Shown: positions 1 to 8,675 of the stretch, piece by piece | How the letters are laid out: every line of letters begins with the position of its first letter | Position numbering within the stretch: the first letter of the stretch is position 1 | Assembly (NCBI RefSeq): GCF_901538265.1 | Contig: NZ_LR593886.1 | Coordinates: forward strand, 5,973,738 to 6,037,737 | Reading direction: 5' to 3' | DNA length: 64,000 nt | Source of the DNA: Gemmata massiliana | Lineage (GTDB): Bacteria; Planctomycetota; Planctomycetia; Gemmatales; Gemmataceae | The notes under the pieces: model-generated | The model's input: only the letters and a program-made list of their open reading frames with translations | Database searches by the model: none | What the model was told of the DNA's origin: nothing | Position numbers and translations under genes: made by a program

Positions 1-1296
1 ACGAACGAGACTCCTGCCGCCACGAAGAAGAACCCGCGTGCGAAGGCGGTCATCCTGCTCGACCTCTTCGGCGGCCCGAGCCACATCGACACGTTCGACA
101 TGAAGCCGGACGCGCCGCCGGAGATCCGCGGGGAGTTCAAGTCGATCCCCACCGTGTTGCCGGGCGTGCGGGTCTGCGAACACTTGCCGCTCCTCGCTCG
201 CCGACTCGATCAAATGGCAGTCGTAAGATCCGTGTCGCACAAGTACAACTCGCACAACCCTTACGGAGTGATGACCGGTTTCGACGGCGGTCACGACCAA
301 ACCGACTACTTCGCGCGCCCCACGAACCACCCCAGCGTACCGAGCGTGTGCCAATTCTTCGGCGTCGGGCGCGGGCACGATCTACCCGGCTACGTCATGC
401 TCCCCGCGGCGCCCGGTTACACACAGGGGCTGCGCCGGGCCGGACCGTATGGCGGCTATCTCGGTCCCCGGTTCGATCCCGTATCCAGCACGGCCGACGC
501 GCACGCGAGTGAATCGATCACCGAGAGCAAGGACTTCTACAGCCATACCATCATCCCGCTCGGCGAACCGCGGTTGCCCAAGATCGACGGCGGGATGACG
601 CTCGATGCACTCAATACGCGCCGGTCGCTCGTGCAGCAACTCGACGCAAAAGCCGCACAACTCGATGCCCACCACGCGACCCGGCGCGACGCCGCGTTCG
701 ACCTGCTGCTTTCGCCCAAAGCGAAGACCGCGTTCGACCTGTCGCACGAGCCGCACAAGCTCCGCGATCGCTACGGCAACGACCTCTTCGGCCAGAGCGT
801 GCTACTCGCGCGGCGACTGGTCGAAGCCGGCGTCACGTTCGTCACCATTCACACCGAAGCACGGCCCAACGGTCACTGGGACACGCACGAAAACAACTTC
901 AACATGCTGAAGGGGTTGCTCCTCCCGTTCCTCGACCGTGCCCTCTCCGCACTGATCGACGACCTCCGGGAACGCGGGCTGCTCGACAGCACGCTCGTCG
1001 TAGTGACAGGTGACATGGGCCGCACGCCCCGTGTGAACGGCAAAGCGGGCCGCGACCACTGGCCACAGTGCGGGTTCTGCCTGTTCGCGGGCGGCGGAAC
1101 GAAGCCCGGTGTGGTCCACGGCACCACGGACAAGATCGCCGCGTTCCCGGCCGACCACCCAGTTTCGGCCGGTGACCTCGTTTCGACCGTGTACGAACTG
1201 GTCGGCGTCGACCCCGAAAGCATGGTTCCCGACCACACCAACCGCCCCCAACACATCTCCCACGGCGGGAAACCGATCCGTGGCATTCTGAGGTAG
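1..1296 (+). CDS. DUF1501 protein, 5' partial
   Basis: The reading frame is open from the first base, so the N-terminus, including any Tat signal, lies outside the window. The visible part begins with the DUF1501 hallmark DLFGGPSHIDTFDMKPD and ends with the conserved block VTGDMGRTPRVNGKAGRDHWP, which resembles the metal-binding regions of alkaline-phosphatase-fold sulfatases. DUF1501 proteins are numerous in planctomycetes and usually sit beside DUF1549/DUF1553 or DUF1800 genes; their substrate is not established. A second DUF1501 gene follows on the same strand, separated by a long inverted repeat. Family assignment is firm, function is unknown. Confidence 0.9.
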   Translation, partial: TNETPAATKKNPRAKAVILLDLFGGPSHIDTFDMKPDAPPEIRGEFKSIPTVLPGVRVCEHLPLLARRLDQMAVVRSVSHKYNSHNPYGVMTGFDGGHDQTDYFARPTNHPSVPSVCQFFGVGRGHDLPGYVMLPAAPGYTQGLRRAGPYGGYLGPRFDPVSSTADAHASESITESKDFYSHTIIPLGEPRLPKIDGGMTLDALNTRRSLVQQLDAKAAQLDAHHATRRDAAFDLLLSPKAKTAFDLSHEPHKLRDRYGNDLFGQSVLLARRLVEAGVTFVTIHTEARPNGHWDTHENNFNMLKGLLLPFLDRALSALIDDLRERGLLDSTLVVVTGDMGRTPRVNGKAGRDHWPQCGFCLFAGGGTKPGVVHGTTDKIAAFPADHPVSAGDLVSTVYELVGVDPESMVPDHTNRPQHISHGGKPIRGILR

Positions 1297-1311
1297 TTTC
1301 GCGGGCCGAGG

Positions 1312-1373
1312 GTCGCAAGTCGTAAGGTCGAAGACCGCCACAGCTTGATGTCTTCGACCTTATGACTTGCGAC
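1312..1373. repeat. 24-bp inverted repeat between DUF1501 genes
   Basis: Arms at 1312-1335 and 1350-1373 are complementary over 24 bases with one mismatch, around a 14-base loop. It lies after the stop of the first DUF1501 gene and ends 35 bases before the ATG of the second. It could act as a terminator or a transcript-stabilising hairpin between the two cistrons. There is no T-tract. Confidence 0.75.
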
Positions 1374-1408
1374 TCGACCCGACTTGCGACTCCCCCCAGG
1401 AGATACCC

Positions 1409-2797
1409 ATGCTGCGTTTCGGTGACTCGGCTCGACTCGGTCGGCGGGACTTTCTCCGCGTCGGGTCGCTCGCGCTCGGCGGGCTCTCGCTGGCGCAATG
1501 CGTTCCCACCGCACAGGCCGGCACGAAGCTCTCCGAGGCCGGTAAGCCGGTCACGGACAAATCGGTCGTGTTCCTCTTCCTCCACGGCGGGCCGAGCCAG
1601 TTCGAGACGTTCGACCCGAAGATGGGTGCGCCGGCCGAGATCCGCAGCGCGACCGGGGAGATCAAGACGCCGATTCCGGGTGTCACGTTCGGGAGCTCGT
1701 TCCCGAAACTCGCCCAGAGAGCCAACCGATTGTGCGTCGTGCGGTCGTTCGTACCCGGCGACGCGAACCACGACATCAAAACCATCGTCGGCAAGGACTC
1801 GTTCGGCGCGAACCTCGGCAGTGCCTTCGCGAGCGCCGCGGGCAGCAACAACCCCGCGACCGGAATGCCGCTCAACTGCGTACTGTTCCCGCGTGCGGTC
1901 GATCCCGCGGCGGGAGTAGAACAGAGCGGGTTCGGCAAGTTCAACGCGCACGGACCGTTCCCCGCGAGCACGGTCCCGTTCCAACCGGACGGTAACGGCT
2001 CGCTCAAGAGCGACATGAAACTCAACCTGCCGATGGACCGGCTCGACGACCGTCGCGCGTTGCTTACCGGCTTCGACCAGGTCAAAAAAGGGCTCGAAGT
2101 CGACGCACTGGACGCGGCCCGGCAGAAGGCGTTCAGCATCCTCCTTGGTGGCGTCGGAGAGGCGTTCGACATCGGCAAAGAAGACGTCAAAACGCTGGAA
2201 AAATATGACACCGCGCGTCTGTTCGACGTGACGAAGATCGACAAGAAGTGGAACAACCACCAGCACTACACCGACAACGCCAAATCGCTCGGCAAGCTCA
2301 TGTTGCTCGCGCGCCGGCTGGTCGAGCGCGGGGCGGGCTTCGTCACGGTCACCACGAACTTCGTATGGGACATGCACGCGGACCAGAACAACGCCCATAT
2401 GACCGAGGGCATGGGCTACATGGCCCCGTCGCTCGACCACGCGGTGAGTACGTTTCTCGACGACCTCCGCGCACGCGGACTGGAAGACAAGGTGCTGCTC
2501 GTGGTGTGCGGGGAGATGGGGCGCTCGCCGCGCCTCAACGCGAAGGGCGGGCGCGACCACTGGGGCAACCTGGGACCGCTGCTGCTCGCCGGCGGCGGAT
2601 TGCCGGAGGGCGCGGTGATCGGCAAGTCGTCCGCGAACGGCGGCGACCCGAACTCGGAGCCAGTCGGCGTCCAGAACCTGATCGGCACCGTCATGCACAC
2701 GCTGTTCGATGTGGGCAAACTCCGGGTCACACGCGGCGTCAGCCGGGAACTACTCGCGATGGCGGACTACACACCGATTCGCGGGTTAAACGGCTAG
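1409..2797 (+). CDS. DUF1501 protein with Tat-like signal
   Basis: A 462-residue protein. The start at 1409 is preferred over an upstream ATG because an AGGAGA ribosome site precedes it and because it places a twin-arginine motif (GRRDFLRVGSLALGG) at the very N-terminus, implying Tat export. Conserved DUF1501 blocks follow: LFLHGGPSQFETFDPK near residue 55 and CGEMGRSPRLNAKGGRDHWG near residue 370. It shares architecture with the preceding gene, so the two look like an old tandem duplication. Likely an exported enzyme of unknown substrate. Confidence 0.92.
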   Translation: MLRFGDSARLGRRDFLRVGSLALGGLSLAQCVPTAQAGTKLSEAGKPVTDKSVVFLFLHGGPSQFETFDPKMGAPAEIRSATGEIKTPIPGVTFGSSFPKLAQRANRLCVVRSFVPGDANHDIKTIVGKDSFGANLGSAFASAAGSNNPATGMPLNCVLFPRAVDPAAGVEQSGFGKFNAHGPFPASTVPFQPDGNGSLKSDMKLNLPMDRLDDRRALLTGFDQVKKGLEVDALDAARQKAFSILLGGVGEAFDIGKEDVKTLEKYDTARLFDVTKIDKKWNNHQHYTDNAKSLGKLMLLARRLVERGAGFVTVTTNFVWDMHADQNNAHMTEGMGYMAPSLDHAVSTFLDDLRARGLEDKVLLVVCGEMGRSPRLNAKGGRDHWGNLGPLLLAGGGLPEGAVIGKSSANGGDPNSEPVGVQNLIGTVMHTLFDVGKLRVTRGVSRELLAMADYTPIRGLNG

Positions 2798-3054
2798 AAA
2801 GTCGGCACAACATACGCACAAAATTCGCACAGATACCTGGACTACTAAATCCGCGCCGCGTGTCGTTCGTGGTGGATGGCGCGATGCTAACATTGGCTAA
2901 CATTCCCGGATTGGGGCATTCAAAACCGCGATTCTTCAGCGGATTTTGCCCGGCGCGGCTAACATTCGCGACCAACCGCTCGCCCTTATCCGACTCAATT
3001 CACTTCAAAAAAGCCAGATTACTGCAGCATCATACCAGTGAACAAAAGATCAAG
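2798..3054. other. Intergenic with three GCTAACATT repeats
   Basis: No credible gene. The nonamer GCTAACATT occurs at 2886-2894, 2896-2904 and 2958-2966, two copies nearly abutting. The complementary core TGTTAGC recurs three times in another intergenic stretch near 56800-57020. No terminator is obvious, and the meaning of the repeats is unknown. Confidence 0.5.
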
Positions 3055-3840
3055 TCAAGGGCGGCGGTTCGTATTTTTCACCTTCCCGAGCCACTCGATG
3101 GGAATCGGTAGCGCGAGCAGCTCCCGACGCGACAACGGCCGGCGCGCGGTCGCGTACACGTTCGCGCCGTAGAACCGCACGGCCTCTGCGTCAGGGCTGG
3201 TGTATCCCCAAATTTGGCGCTTGCGAATGACATCTCGAAGGCGCTGAGGGAGCGTAGGACCGGGGATCGGTGCCACGGTCACGAGTTCCCACTGACCGTT
3301 GAGGAACAGACACATCTGCGTCTTGTTCAGCACCACGCGACACGGCGGTTCCGGCTCGCGGCGCTTGCGCGGAACGTACCGACTCGCGCGAAGCAAACCC
3401 GATTTTGGGCAGACGTACCACTGGTGGTAGCGGTCGCTCGTGCGCAGGGACTGGCCGTAATTGCGGTAGTGCGGTTGACCGCGACACGGTTCGCCGTCGA
3501 TCAAGATCACGTCCGTAACGACGTACTGGAAGAGGTGCGTGAGGATGTGCTTTTGAACGACGTTTCCGCGATCAACGAACTGGCAGATTTCCGAATAGAT
3601 CTTGTTCCACGGGCGCCCGACGTTCGTTTCGAGGAACCGGCGGAGCGGGCCGAGGTGCTCGTTGAAGAATTTCCTCCCGTGTCCGTAACTGCTTTTGATG
3701 CCCTCACGCTGGGGCGGGTCGTCGCCCGCTTCTTCGTACTGTTTTAGCTGCTTGCGATAGCCCTTGCCGGGCCAACTCTCCGCGCGCCGGCGGCCGAGGC
3801 GCGGACGCTCGACCAGCACTTTTCCCATGTCCGCCCGCAT
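3055..3840 (-). CDS. Conserved planctomycete hypothetical protein
   Basis: A protein of 261 residues beginning MRADMGKVLVERPRLG. The start at 3840 is chosen over 3873 because AGGAG stands five bases upstream of it. It is basic and rich in Arg, Tyr and Trp, with conserved-looking blocks such as HILTHLFQYVVTDVILIDG and HQWYVCPKSGLLRASRYV. No signal peptide, membrane segment or known catalytic motif is visible. I recall similar proteins as multi-copy hypotheticals in Gemmata relatives, but that is memory, not a search. It could belong to a mobile-element cargo family; function unknown. Confidence 0.7.
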   Translation of the reverse strand: MRADMGKVLVERPRLGRRRAESWPGKGYRKQLKQYEEAGDDPPQREGIKSSYGHGRKFFNEHLGPLRRFLETNVGRPWNKIYSEICQFVDRGNVVQKHILTHLFQYVVTDVILIDGEPCRGQPHYRNYGQSLRTSDRYHQWYVCPKSGLLRASRYVPRKRREPEPPCRVVLNKTQMCLFLNGQWELVTVAPIPGPTLPQRLRDVIRKRQIWGYTSPDAEAVRFYGANVYATARRPLSRRELLALPIPIEWLGKVKNTNRRP

Positions 3841-3901
3841 GACGACTCCTGTTAAGGTCACAGGAGCGGACACCCTTCATCAACACGCGGTTCGCAAGAA
3901 T

Positions 3902-4843
3902 TCACGCTCGTTCCACGCTGTGCCCGCTGGAAATGCGAGTCACGAAGCAGGGAACTCGACTCCGGAACCGCAGCGTAAGTGACAGCGCGGTATCGCTATC
4001 GGGCGTGATCGCGAACACCGTCGGCCCCCACGAACTCTGCCCCACCCCTCGCACGCCAGTCGCGCGCACGTCTTCGATCAGCGCCGCGATATCGAGTGAA
4101 GCGTACTCCCCGCCCTGGGCCGCGCTGAACGGCTCACCGGCTTTCCGATTGAACTCGTGAACCGCTTCGCCGAAGGCGTCGATGTCCTCACGCTGCGCGG
4201 CGGGCCAAAGTCCAGTTTCGGCCAACCGCCTCAGAGCCTCCGGATCGCCCGGAACCGCGGTCGCGAACGCCTGGCGCTCGCTGGCTCCGTGCCAGTGCCC
4301 GGCAACGGCCGGTGTGAACAGCACCACGCGCCATTCGCTCGGTAGCGGAAGCTGGCCGAACAATGGGGAGACGCCCTCTCCCGGCAGTTTGCCCCTATCG
4401 ATGAGCAGCCCACCCTGATCGAAGCCGTGAACACCGATCGCGGACCGTTCCCCGCGCCCGATCCGCGCCGCGAGGTCCGTCGAGAGCAGCTCTTCGCCCT
4501 CTCCGGTTGCGACGGCCAGTGCCTTCGCAATCGCCAAACCGAGCTGCGTCCCCACGCCCAGCCCCGTATGTTCCGCCGGGCAACGTTCTACCAGCACTTG
4601 GAACGGCCGCCGACGTTCTTCGGGCAGCGCGAGCATGAATCGCATCGCGAAGATCTGCGCCCGGCTCGCGAGCGGGCCCTCGAACTGCCACGAATCCGCG
4701 GGCCGAACGGTCACGACCACGCCGGGCTGTTCGACCATCAGCCCCGCGCCGCCGAAGGCCCGCGAGCCGGCTTCTGATTCACCCGCGACTGGCACCCGAA
4801 ACAACCCGAAGTGCAACCGGCTCGGCGCGACCACGCGAATCAT
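3902..4843 (-). CDS. Beta-ribofuranosylaminobenzene 5'-phosphate synthase
   Basis: A 313-residue GHMP-kinase-fold protein. It opens with VVAPSRLHFGLFR, the family start, and carries the Gly-rich stretch EHTGLGVGTQLGLAIAKALA near residue 90 and GERSAIGVHGFDQGG near residue 130. In this family the enzyme condenses PRPP with 4-aminobenzoate (or 4-hydroxybenzoate), releasing CO2 and PPi, the committed step of tetrahydromethanopterin synthesis. Planctomycetes are known to carry H4MPT-linked C1 genes. Its ATG overlaps the stop of the upstream DUF447-like gene by four bases, and that gene overlaps a pabB-like gene the same way, so aminobenzoate supply and use appear co-translated. Confidence 0.88.
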   Translation of the reverse strand: MIRVVAPSRLHFGLFRVPVAGESEAGSRAFGGAGLMVEQPGVVVTVRPADSWQFEGPLASRAQIFAMRFMLALPEERRRPFQVLVERCPAEHTGLGVGTQLGLAIAKALAVATGEGEELLSTDLAARIGRGERSAIGVHGFDQGGLLIDRGKLPGEGVSPLFGQLPLPSEWRVVLFTPAVAGHWHGASERQAFATAVPGDPEALRRLAETGLWPAAQREDIDAFGEAVHEFNRKAGEPFSAAQGGEYASLDIAALIEDVRATGVRGVGQSSWGPTVFAITPDSDTALSLTLRFRSRVPCFVTRISSGHSVERA

Positions 4844-5409
4844 CGACCCGCCTCCACTTCGCGCAACTTCGCTTCGAGCAGGTCCATTGCGGCGTGTTCG
4901 TCCGGTCCGCCCGTTTTGCCCACAATTACCCGGAGCTTCGCGAATTCGGCCGCGACTTCCGTGAGTGGGAGAAAGTGCAGTCGCGTCGCAAGAATCGCAG
5001 CCTCAACGACCGCGTGCTTCGCGCGGTTGAAGCCGAAGAAATCGCGCGTGCGCCCCGTGTGGACCACTTCGGCTTCGAGGGTCACGCGCTCGCTAGACGC
5101 ATCGACCGATTTCACCACGAACTCGAAGTGCCGGCACGAATCGGCGAGCACGAACCCGCGCACGCGATCGGCCGGGCGCGTCGCGGGCACGGCGCCCACG
5201 GCCCCGATCGCGGCTCGAGCCAGAAGTAGCGCGTCGTCGGTCACGTGGAGCACGCCCTCGCGGTGGCGGAGCAAGTTCTGATACGTGTTGGACGTCGGAA
5301 ACGGCCGGAGCGTGAACCGCGCGAAGTCCGGATCTACGCGCGGCCCCATTGGTGCGAGGTGCGGCGCGCCGGTCGCATCCAGTGTGGTTACAAGACCTTC
5401 GAGAATCAT
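4840..5409 (-). CDS. DUF447-family protein (H4MPT biosynthesis cluster)
   Basis: A 189-residue protein starting MILEGLVTTLDATGAPHLAPMG and containing RPFPTSNTYQNLLRHREGVLHVTDD, typical of DUF447, a split-barrel flavin-reductase-like fold. DUF447 genes commonly accompany beta-RFAP synthase in methylotrophic bacteria and archaea; the exact reaction is not settled to my knowledge. Both ends overlap neighbours through ATGA: the pabB-like stop at its start and the beta-RFAP synthase start at its end. This placement strongly suggests a role in the same cofactor pathway. Probably cytoplasmic; no signal peptide or membrane segment is seen. Confidence 0.83.
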   Translation of the reverse strand: MILEGLVTTLDATGAPHLAPMGPRVDPDFARFTLRPFPTSNTYQNLLRHREGVLHVTDDALLLARAAIGAVGAVPATRPADRVRGFVLADSCRHFEFVVKSVDASSERVTLEAEVVHTGRTRDFFGFNRAKHAVVEAAILATRLHFLPLTEVAAEFAKLRVIVGKTGGPDEHAAMDLLEAKLREVEAGR

Positions 5410-6938
5410 AGCAGCCCGGGCGAACGGCCGGCTGACACCGGCCGTTCGCCCGTTCCCTCCAGGCTTCGCAGTAATCCGGCAGCTTTATGCAGAGTTTCTT
5501 CGTACTCGCGTGCGGGGTCGCTGTCGGCCACGATTCCCCCACCCACGGGGAATTGCACCCACCCGCGGCCCGCGGTGAACGTCCGGATCAGGATATTCGT
5601 GTCCATCGCGCCGTCGAACCCGATCCACCCGAGGCTGCCGCAATACGGTCCGCGCGCGGTCGGTTCCAACTCCGCGATGATCTCCATTGCCCGCACTTTC
5701 GGCGCGCCCGTCACGCTCCCACCGGGAAATGTCGCTCGGAGCAAATCGAGCGGGTCGAGACCCGCGCGGAGCTTCCCGCGAACTTCCGAAACGAGGTGAT
5801 GCACGAAACGGAACGTTTCCACTTCGCACACGCGCGGCACCTTCACCGATCCGAATTCGCAAACCCGGCCGATGTCGTTGCGGAGCAGGTCCACGATCAT
5901 CACGTTTTCGGCCCGGTCTTTCGGGCTGGTGGAGAGATCGCGGATCAGGGCTGCGTCCTCTTCGGGCGTCTTCCCACGCGGGCGCGTGCCCTTGATCGGT
6001 CGCGTTTCGACTGCGCCGTCGGGGTGAACACGCAAGAAGCGTTCCGGCGACGCGCTGAGAATCTGGAACTCCCCCAGGTCGAAGTACCCCGCAAACGGGG
6101 CCGGATTGAGGGCACGGAGCCGGCTGTAGAGTTCGAGCGGGTGCTCGCGGAGCGGTGCGAGCAATCGCTGCGAGAGGTTCACCTGGAAGCAATCGCCCGC
6201 GTGGACATACTCCACCGCGCGCCGGACCGCGGCTTCGTAGCCGGCGCGGTCGAAGTTGCTCGTAACCCCGGGGAAACCGGGAAGCGGGTATTGAGCGCTG
6301 ATTGATGAGGCCGGGAGAAATTGCGACCACGGGGAGCGAGCGCTCGTATCGGGTGCTCGACGCAGCAAATCTAAAAAAGCACGGAGCCGCTGATCTCGTC
6401 GGCCCCTTCGCTCCTCGCGGCGCCTCTCCGGGTGCCCCGTCGAAAGAAGCCACGCGCGATTCGATTCGTGATCGTAACTCACGCAACAGTCGTAAACACC
6501 CGCGGCGAAAACCGGGACGCAGAATTCATCCACACGCGGGTGCGGGATTCGGTCCTCAAAAACCCGGTTTAGCTCGTAACCGAACACCCCGGCAAGACCA
6601 CACTGAAACGGTGGTAATTGCGGAATTGTCGTGAGCAGGTTCTCGCGCAGCGATCGCGCAAAGCCATCAAATGGAAGGCCGAGGCCGCACTTCACGCCAT
6701 CGAGTGTTCGCCCGTCGGGTGAGTTCAACCACGTCCCCGGATCGGCACTCACATACGAGTACCGCCCGCGGTCGGCGTGCTTTTCGGCGGAGTCGAGGAA
6801 CAGCAGGTGCGGGAGGTGCGATAGCTTGCGTGCGACGGCCCACGGGTCCGGAGGCGGAACGAGTTCGACCGCGAGCGGACCGCCCGGCGGCTTCGGCACG
6901 GGCACCGCGTCGAACTGGAGTGGGGGGCCGGAGTCCAT
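5406..6938 (-). CDS. pabB: Aminodeoxychorismate synthase component I
   Basis: A 510-residue chorismate-binding enzyme. The ATG at 6938 is chosen because the upstream extension is unlike the family. The C-terminal catalytic half contains ETRPIKGTRPRG, where the PIKGT lysine is characteristic of PabB rather than TrpE, then RNDIGRV, TFPGGSVTGAPKVRAMEI and FPVGGGIVADSDP. It converts chorismate and ammonia or glutamine nitrogen to 4-amino-4-deoxychorismate, giving p-aminobenzoate for folate or, here, tetrahydromethanopterin. It is the first gene of a three-gene operon with ATGA overlaps. Its last residues, GERPVSAGRSPGLL, are encoded by a dispersed palindromic repeat (5418-5451). No pabA or lyase partner is in the window. 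Confidence 0.9.
   Translation of the reverse strand: MDSGPPLQFDAVPVPKPPGGPLAVELVPPPDPWAVARKLSHLPHLLFLDSAEKHADRGRYSYVSADPGTWLNSPDGRTLDGVKCGLGLPFDGFARSLRENLLTTIPQLPPFQCGLAGVFGYELNRVFEDRIPHPRVDEFCVPVFAAGVYDCCVSYDHESNRAWLLSTGHPERRREERRGRRDQRLRAFLDLLRRAPDTSARSPWSQFLPASSISAQYPLPGFPGVTSNFDRAGYEAAVRRAVEYVHAGDCFQVNLSQRLLAPLREHPLELYSRLRALNPAPFAGYFDLGEFQILSASPERFLRVHPDGAVETRPIKGTRPRGKTPEEDAALIRDLSTSPKDRAENVMIVDLLRNDIGRVCEFGSVKVPRVCEVETFRFVHHLVSEVRGKLRAGLDPLDLLRATFPGGSVTGAPKVRAMEIIAELEPTARGPYCGSLGWIGFDGAMDTNILIRTFTAGRGWVQFPVGGGIVADSDPAREYEETLHKAAGLLRSLEGTGERPVSAGRSPGLL
5418..5451. repeat. Dispersed palindrome (CGAACGGCCGG family) inside pabB 3' end
   Basis: Perfect 14-bp arms at 5418-5431 and 5438-5451 around a 6-base loop. 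The sequence belongs to a family with GGCGAACGGCCGG arms seen also near 23368, 23560, 26011, 26103, 33889 and 43966. Here it supplies the last codons of pabB and overlaps the region just upstream of the DUF447 start. Confidence 0.8.
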
Positions 6939-7094
6939 GCAGTGAAGTATACAGCGCGCGTCCGGTGGCACCCCGCGAGTCCGCACCGCGTGCCAAGTGA
7001 ACCGAAAGGGCCGGAATGTGCTTCTTGGCTGGCTCGGCGCCGCAACTCGCTTATACTGATCGGCGCCCACCATACCTCCCGGCGGGTGTGTTTC

Positions 7095-7763
7095 ATGAAC
7101 GACGATGCGCTCCGCGGGTTCACCGGCTCCGTCCGGCTGTTCCCGCTCCCGAACCTCGTGCTGTTCCCGCACGTCGTGCAAGGTTTGCACATTTTCGAGC
7201 CGCGCTACCGGCAAATGACTGCTGACGCGCTCGCGGGGGACAAGCTCATCACGATGGCCCTGCTCTGCGCCGACCAGGACGAACCCGCTCCGCGCCCGCC
7301 GATCGAACCGGTCGTATGCATCGGGCAGATTGTGTGGTCGGAAAAGCTCGTGGACGGCAAGTACAACTTGCGACTCCGCGGGATCAGTCGCGCACGCATC
7401 CTCGCGGAATTAGACCACGACGTGCAGTATCGCACCGCCCGCGTGGAACTGATCCCCGACGCCGCGCCGGACGACCTCGCCTTACTCACGCGCTTGCGGC
7501 GCGAACTCGCAAAGGCCGTCCTACCGCGATTCGAGAATGATTCGCCTTCAAAGCGCCAGCTCGAAGAACTCTTCGGCGGTGACATGTCGCTCGGCCACGT
7601 GTGCGACGTGCTCGCGTTCGCGCTGCCGTTGCCGGTCGAACTGAAACAATCGCTCCTGGCGGAACCGCACGCGGACCGGCGCGCGACGACCATTGCGGAC
7701 GCCCTCCGCGTCTCCGCGGCCCGTGCCGACCGCCCGTTCCCCCCGCCGTTTAGTGCGAATTAA
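7095..7763 (+). CDS. LON peptidase N-terminal-domain protein
   Basis: A 222-residue protein consisting only of the Lon N-terminal (substrate-binding) domain, with SVRLFPLPNLVLFPHVVQGLHIFEPRYRQM cut here into its hallmark parts: FPLPNLVLFP at residues 15-24 and HIFEPRYRQM at 32-41. No AAA+ or protease module follows, so it is not a protease itself. Stand-alone Lon-N proteins are widespread and poorly understood. The ATG at 7095 begins just before the conserved domain. It is divergently transcribed from pabB with about 150 bases between, which must hold both promoters. Confidence 0.9.
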   Translation: MNDDALRGFTGSVRLFPLPNLVLFPHVVQGLHIFEPRYRQMTADALAGDKLITMALLCADQDEPAPRPPIEPVVCIGQIVWSEKLVDGKYNLRLRGISRARILAELDHDVQYRTARVELIPDAAPDDLALLTRLRRELAKAVLPRFENDSPSKRQLEELFGGDMSLGHVCDVLAFALPLPVELKQSLLAEPHADRRATTIADALRVSAARADRPFPPPFSAN

Positions 7764-7860
7764 CCGCGGTATTTTGTGTCGGGCGGGGCGCGTTCGTATA
7801 AATCACCCCACGGTCAGTTGCTGAAGAGCCGAAATCACGACTCTCCCAGGAGAACTCGCA

Positions 7861-8376
7861 ATGGCACGCACCGTCACGTTCAAGGGCAACGCGGTCGAAC
7901 TGGCAGGTAACGAACTGAAGGCCGGCGACACCGCCCCGGCTTACACCGGCCTGCAAGGGCTGTCGGCCGTCTCGCTCGCGGACACCCCGGCCAAGGCCCG
8001 GCTGTTCAGCGTGGTGCCGTCGCTCGACACGGGCGTGTGCAGCATGCAGACCAAGAAGTTCGACGAGGGCATCAAGGCGCTCGGCGACGCGGTCGCGTGC
8101 TACACGGTGAGCCTCGATCTCCCGTTCGCGCAGAACCGGTTCTGCACGAGCGAGGGCATCGCGACGATGAAGACCGTTTCGGACGTTCACGACCACTCGT
8201 TCGGCAAGAACTGGGGCGTGCTCATCGAGAAGGGCCTGCCGCTGAAGCTCCTCACACGCGCGGTCTTCGTTGTCGACGGCGCCGGGAAGGTGACCTACGC
8301 CGAATACGTCCCCGAGGTGACCAACCACCCGAACTACGACGCCGCACTCGCCGCGCTCAAGGCTGCTGCGAAGTAA
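7861..8376 (+). CDS. tpx: Thiol peroxidase Tpx
   Basis: A 171-residue atypical two-cysteine peroxiredoxin of normal family length. The peroxidatic cysteine is Cys60 in SLDTGVCSMQT and the resolving cysteine is Cys95 in QNRFCTSEG, the spacing expected for Tpx. It reduces hydroperoxides at the expense of thioredoxin in the cytoplasm. An AGGAG site lies a few bases before the ATG. A strong perfect hairpin follows the stop, so it is probably monocistronic. The N-terminal MARTVTFKGNAVELAG matches the family, making the start secure. Confidence 0.96.
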   Translation: MARTVTFKGNAVELAGNELKAGDTAPAYTGLQGLSAVSLADTPAKARLFSVVPSLDTGVCSMQTKKFDEGIKALGDAVACYTVSLDLPFAQNRFCTSEGIATMKTVSDVHDHSFGKNWGVLIEKGLPLKLLTRAVFVVDGAGKVTYAEYVPEVTNHPNYDAALAALKAAAK

Positions 8377-8395
8377 CGCACTGACGAAAACACAA

Positions 8396-8435
8396 ACGAC
8401 CGGCGGCGGGAAGACATCTTCCCGCCGCCGGTCGT
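8396..8435 (+). terminator. Rho-independent-type terminator after tpx
   Basis: A perfect 19-bp GC-rich stem (8396-8414 with 8417-8435) with a two-base loop, followed by TTCGTT. It lies 20 bases after the tpx stop codon. Confidence 0.88.
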
Positions 8436-8675
8436 TTCGTTCACGCATATCCTTTTTACAATTCAATTTTCCACTCGCCCATCTTGCCCATTTCCACCGG
8501 AAGATGGCGAATTATGGCCGAATGTGCAGACTCTACCGCTTGTAGCGACTACTGCCGGCTGTCCGGGTTGTGCCGCGACCTAAAACAGTTTGTTCGGCGT
8601 TTGGCACGAATTACTCTGATGTAGACGCACGCCCGCGCCCGGGGCGGAGAGAAATGCACCACTGGAGATCGCACC

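Noticed and set aside
899..2698. Large minus-strand frame opposite the two DUF1501 genes
   Set aside because: Shadow of strongly coding plus-strand genes in GC-rich DNA; the translation has no recognisable family and is Arg/His/Val biased.
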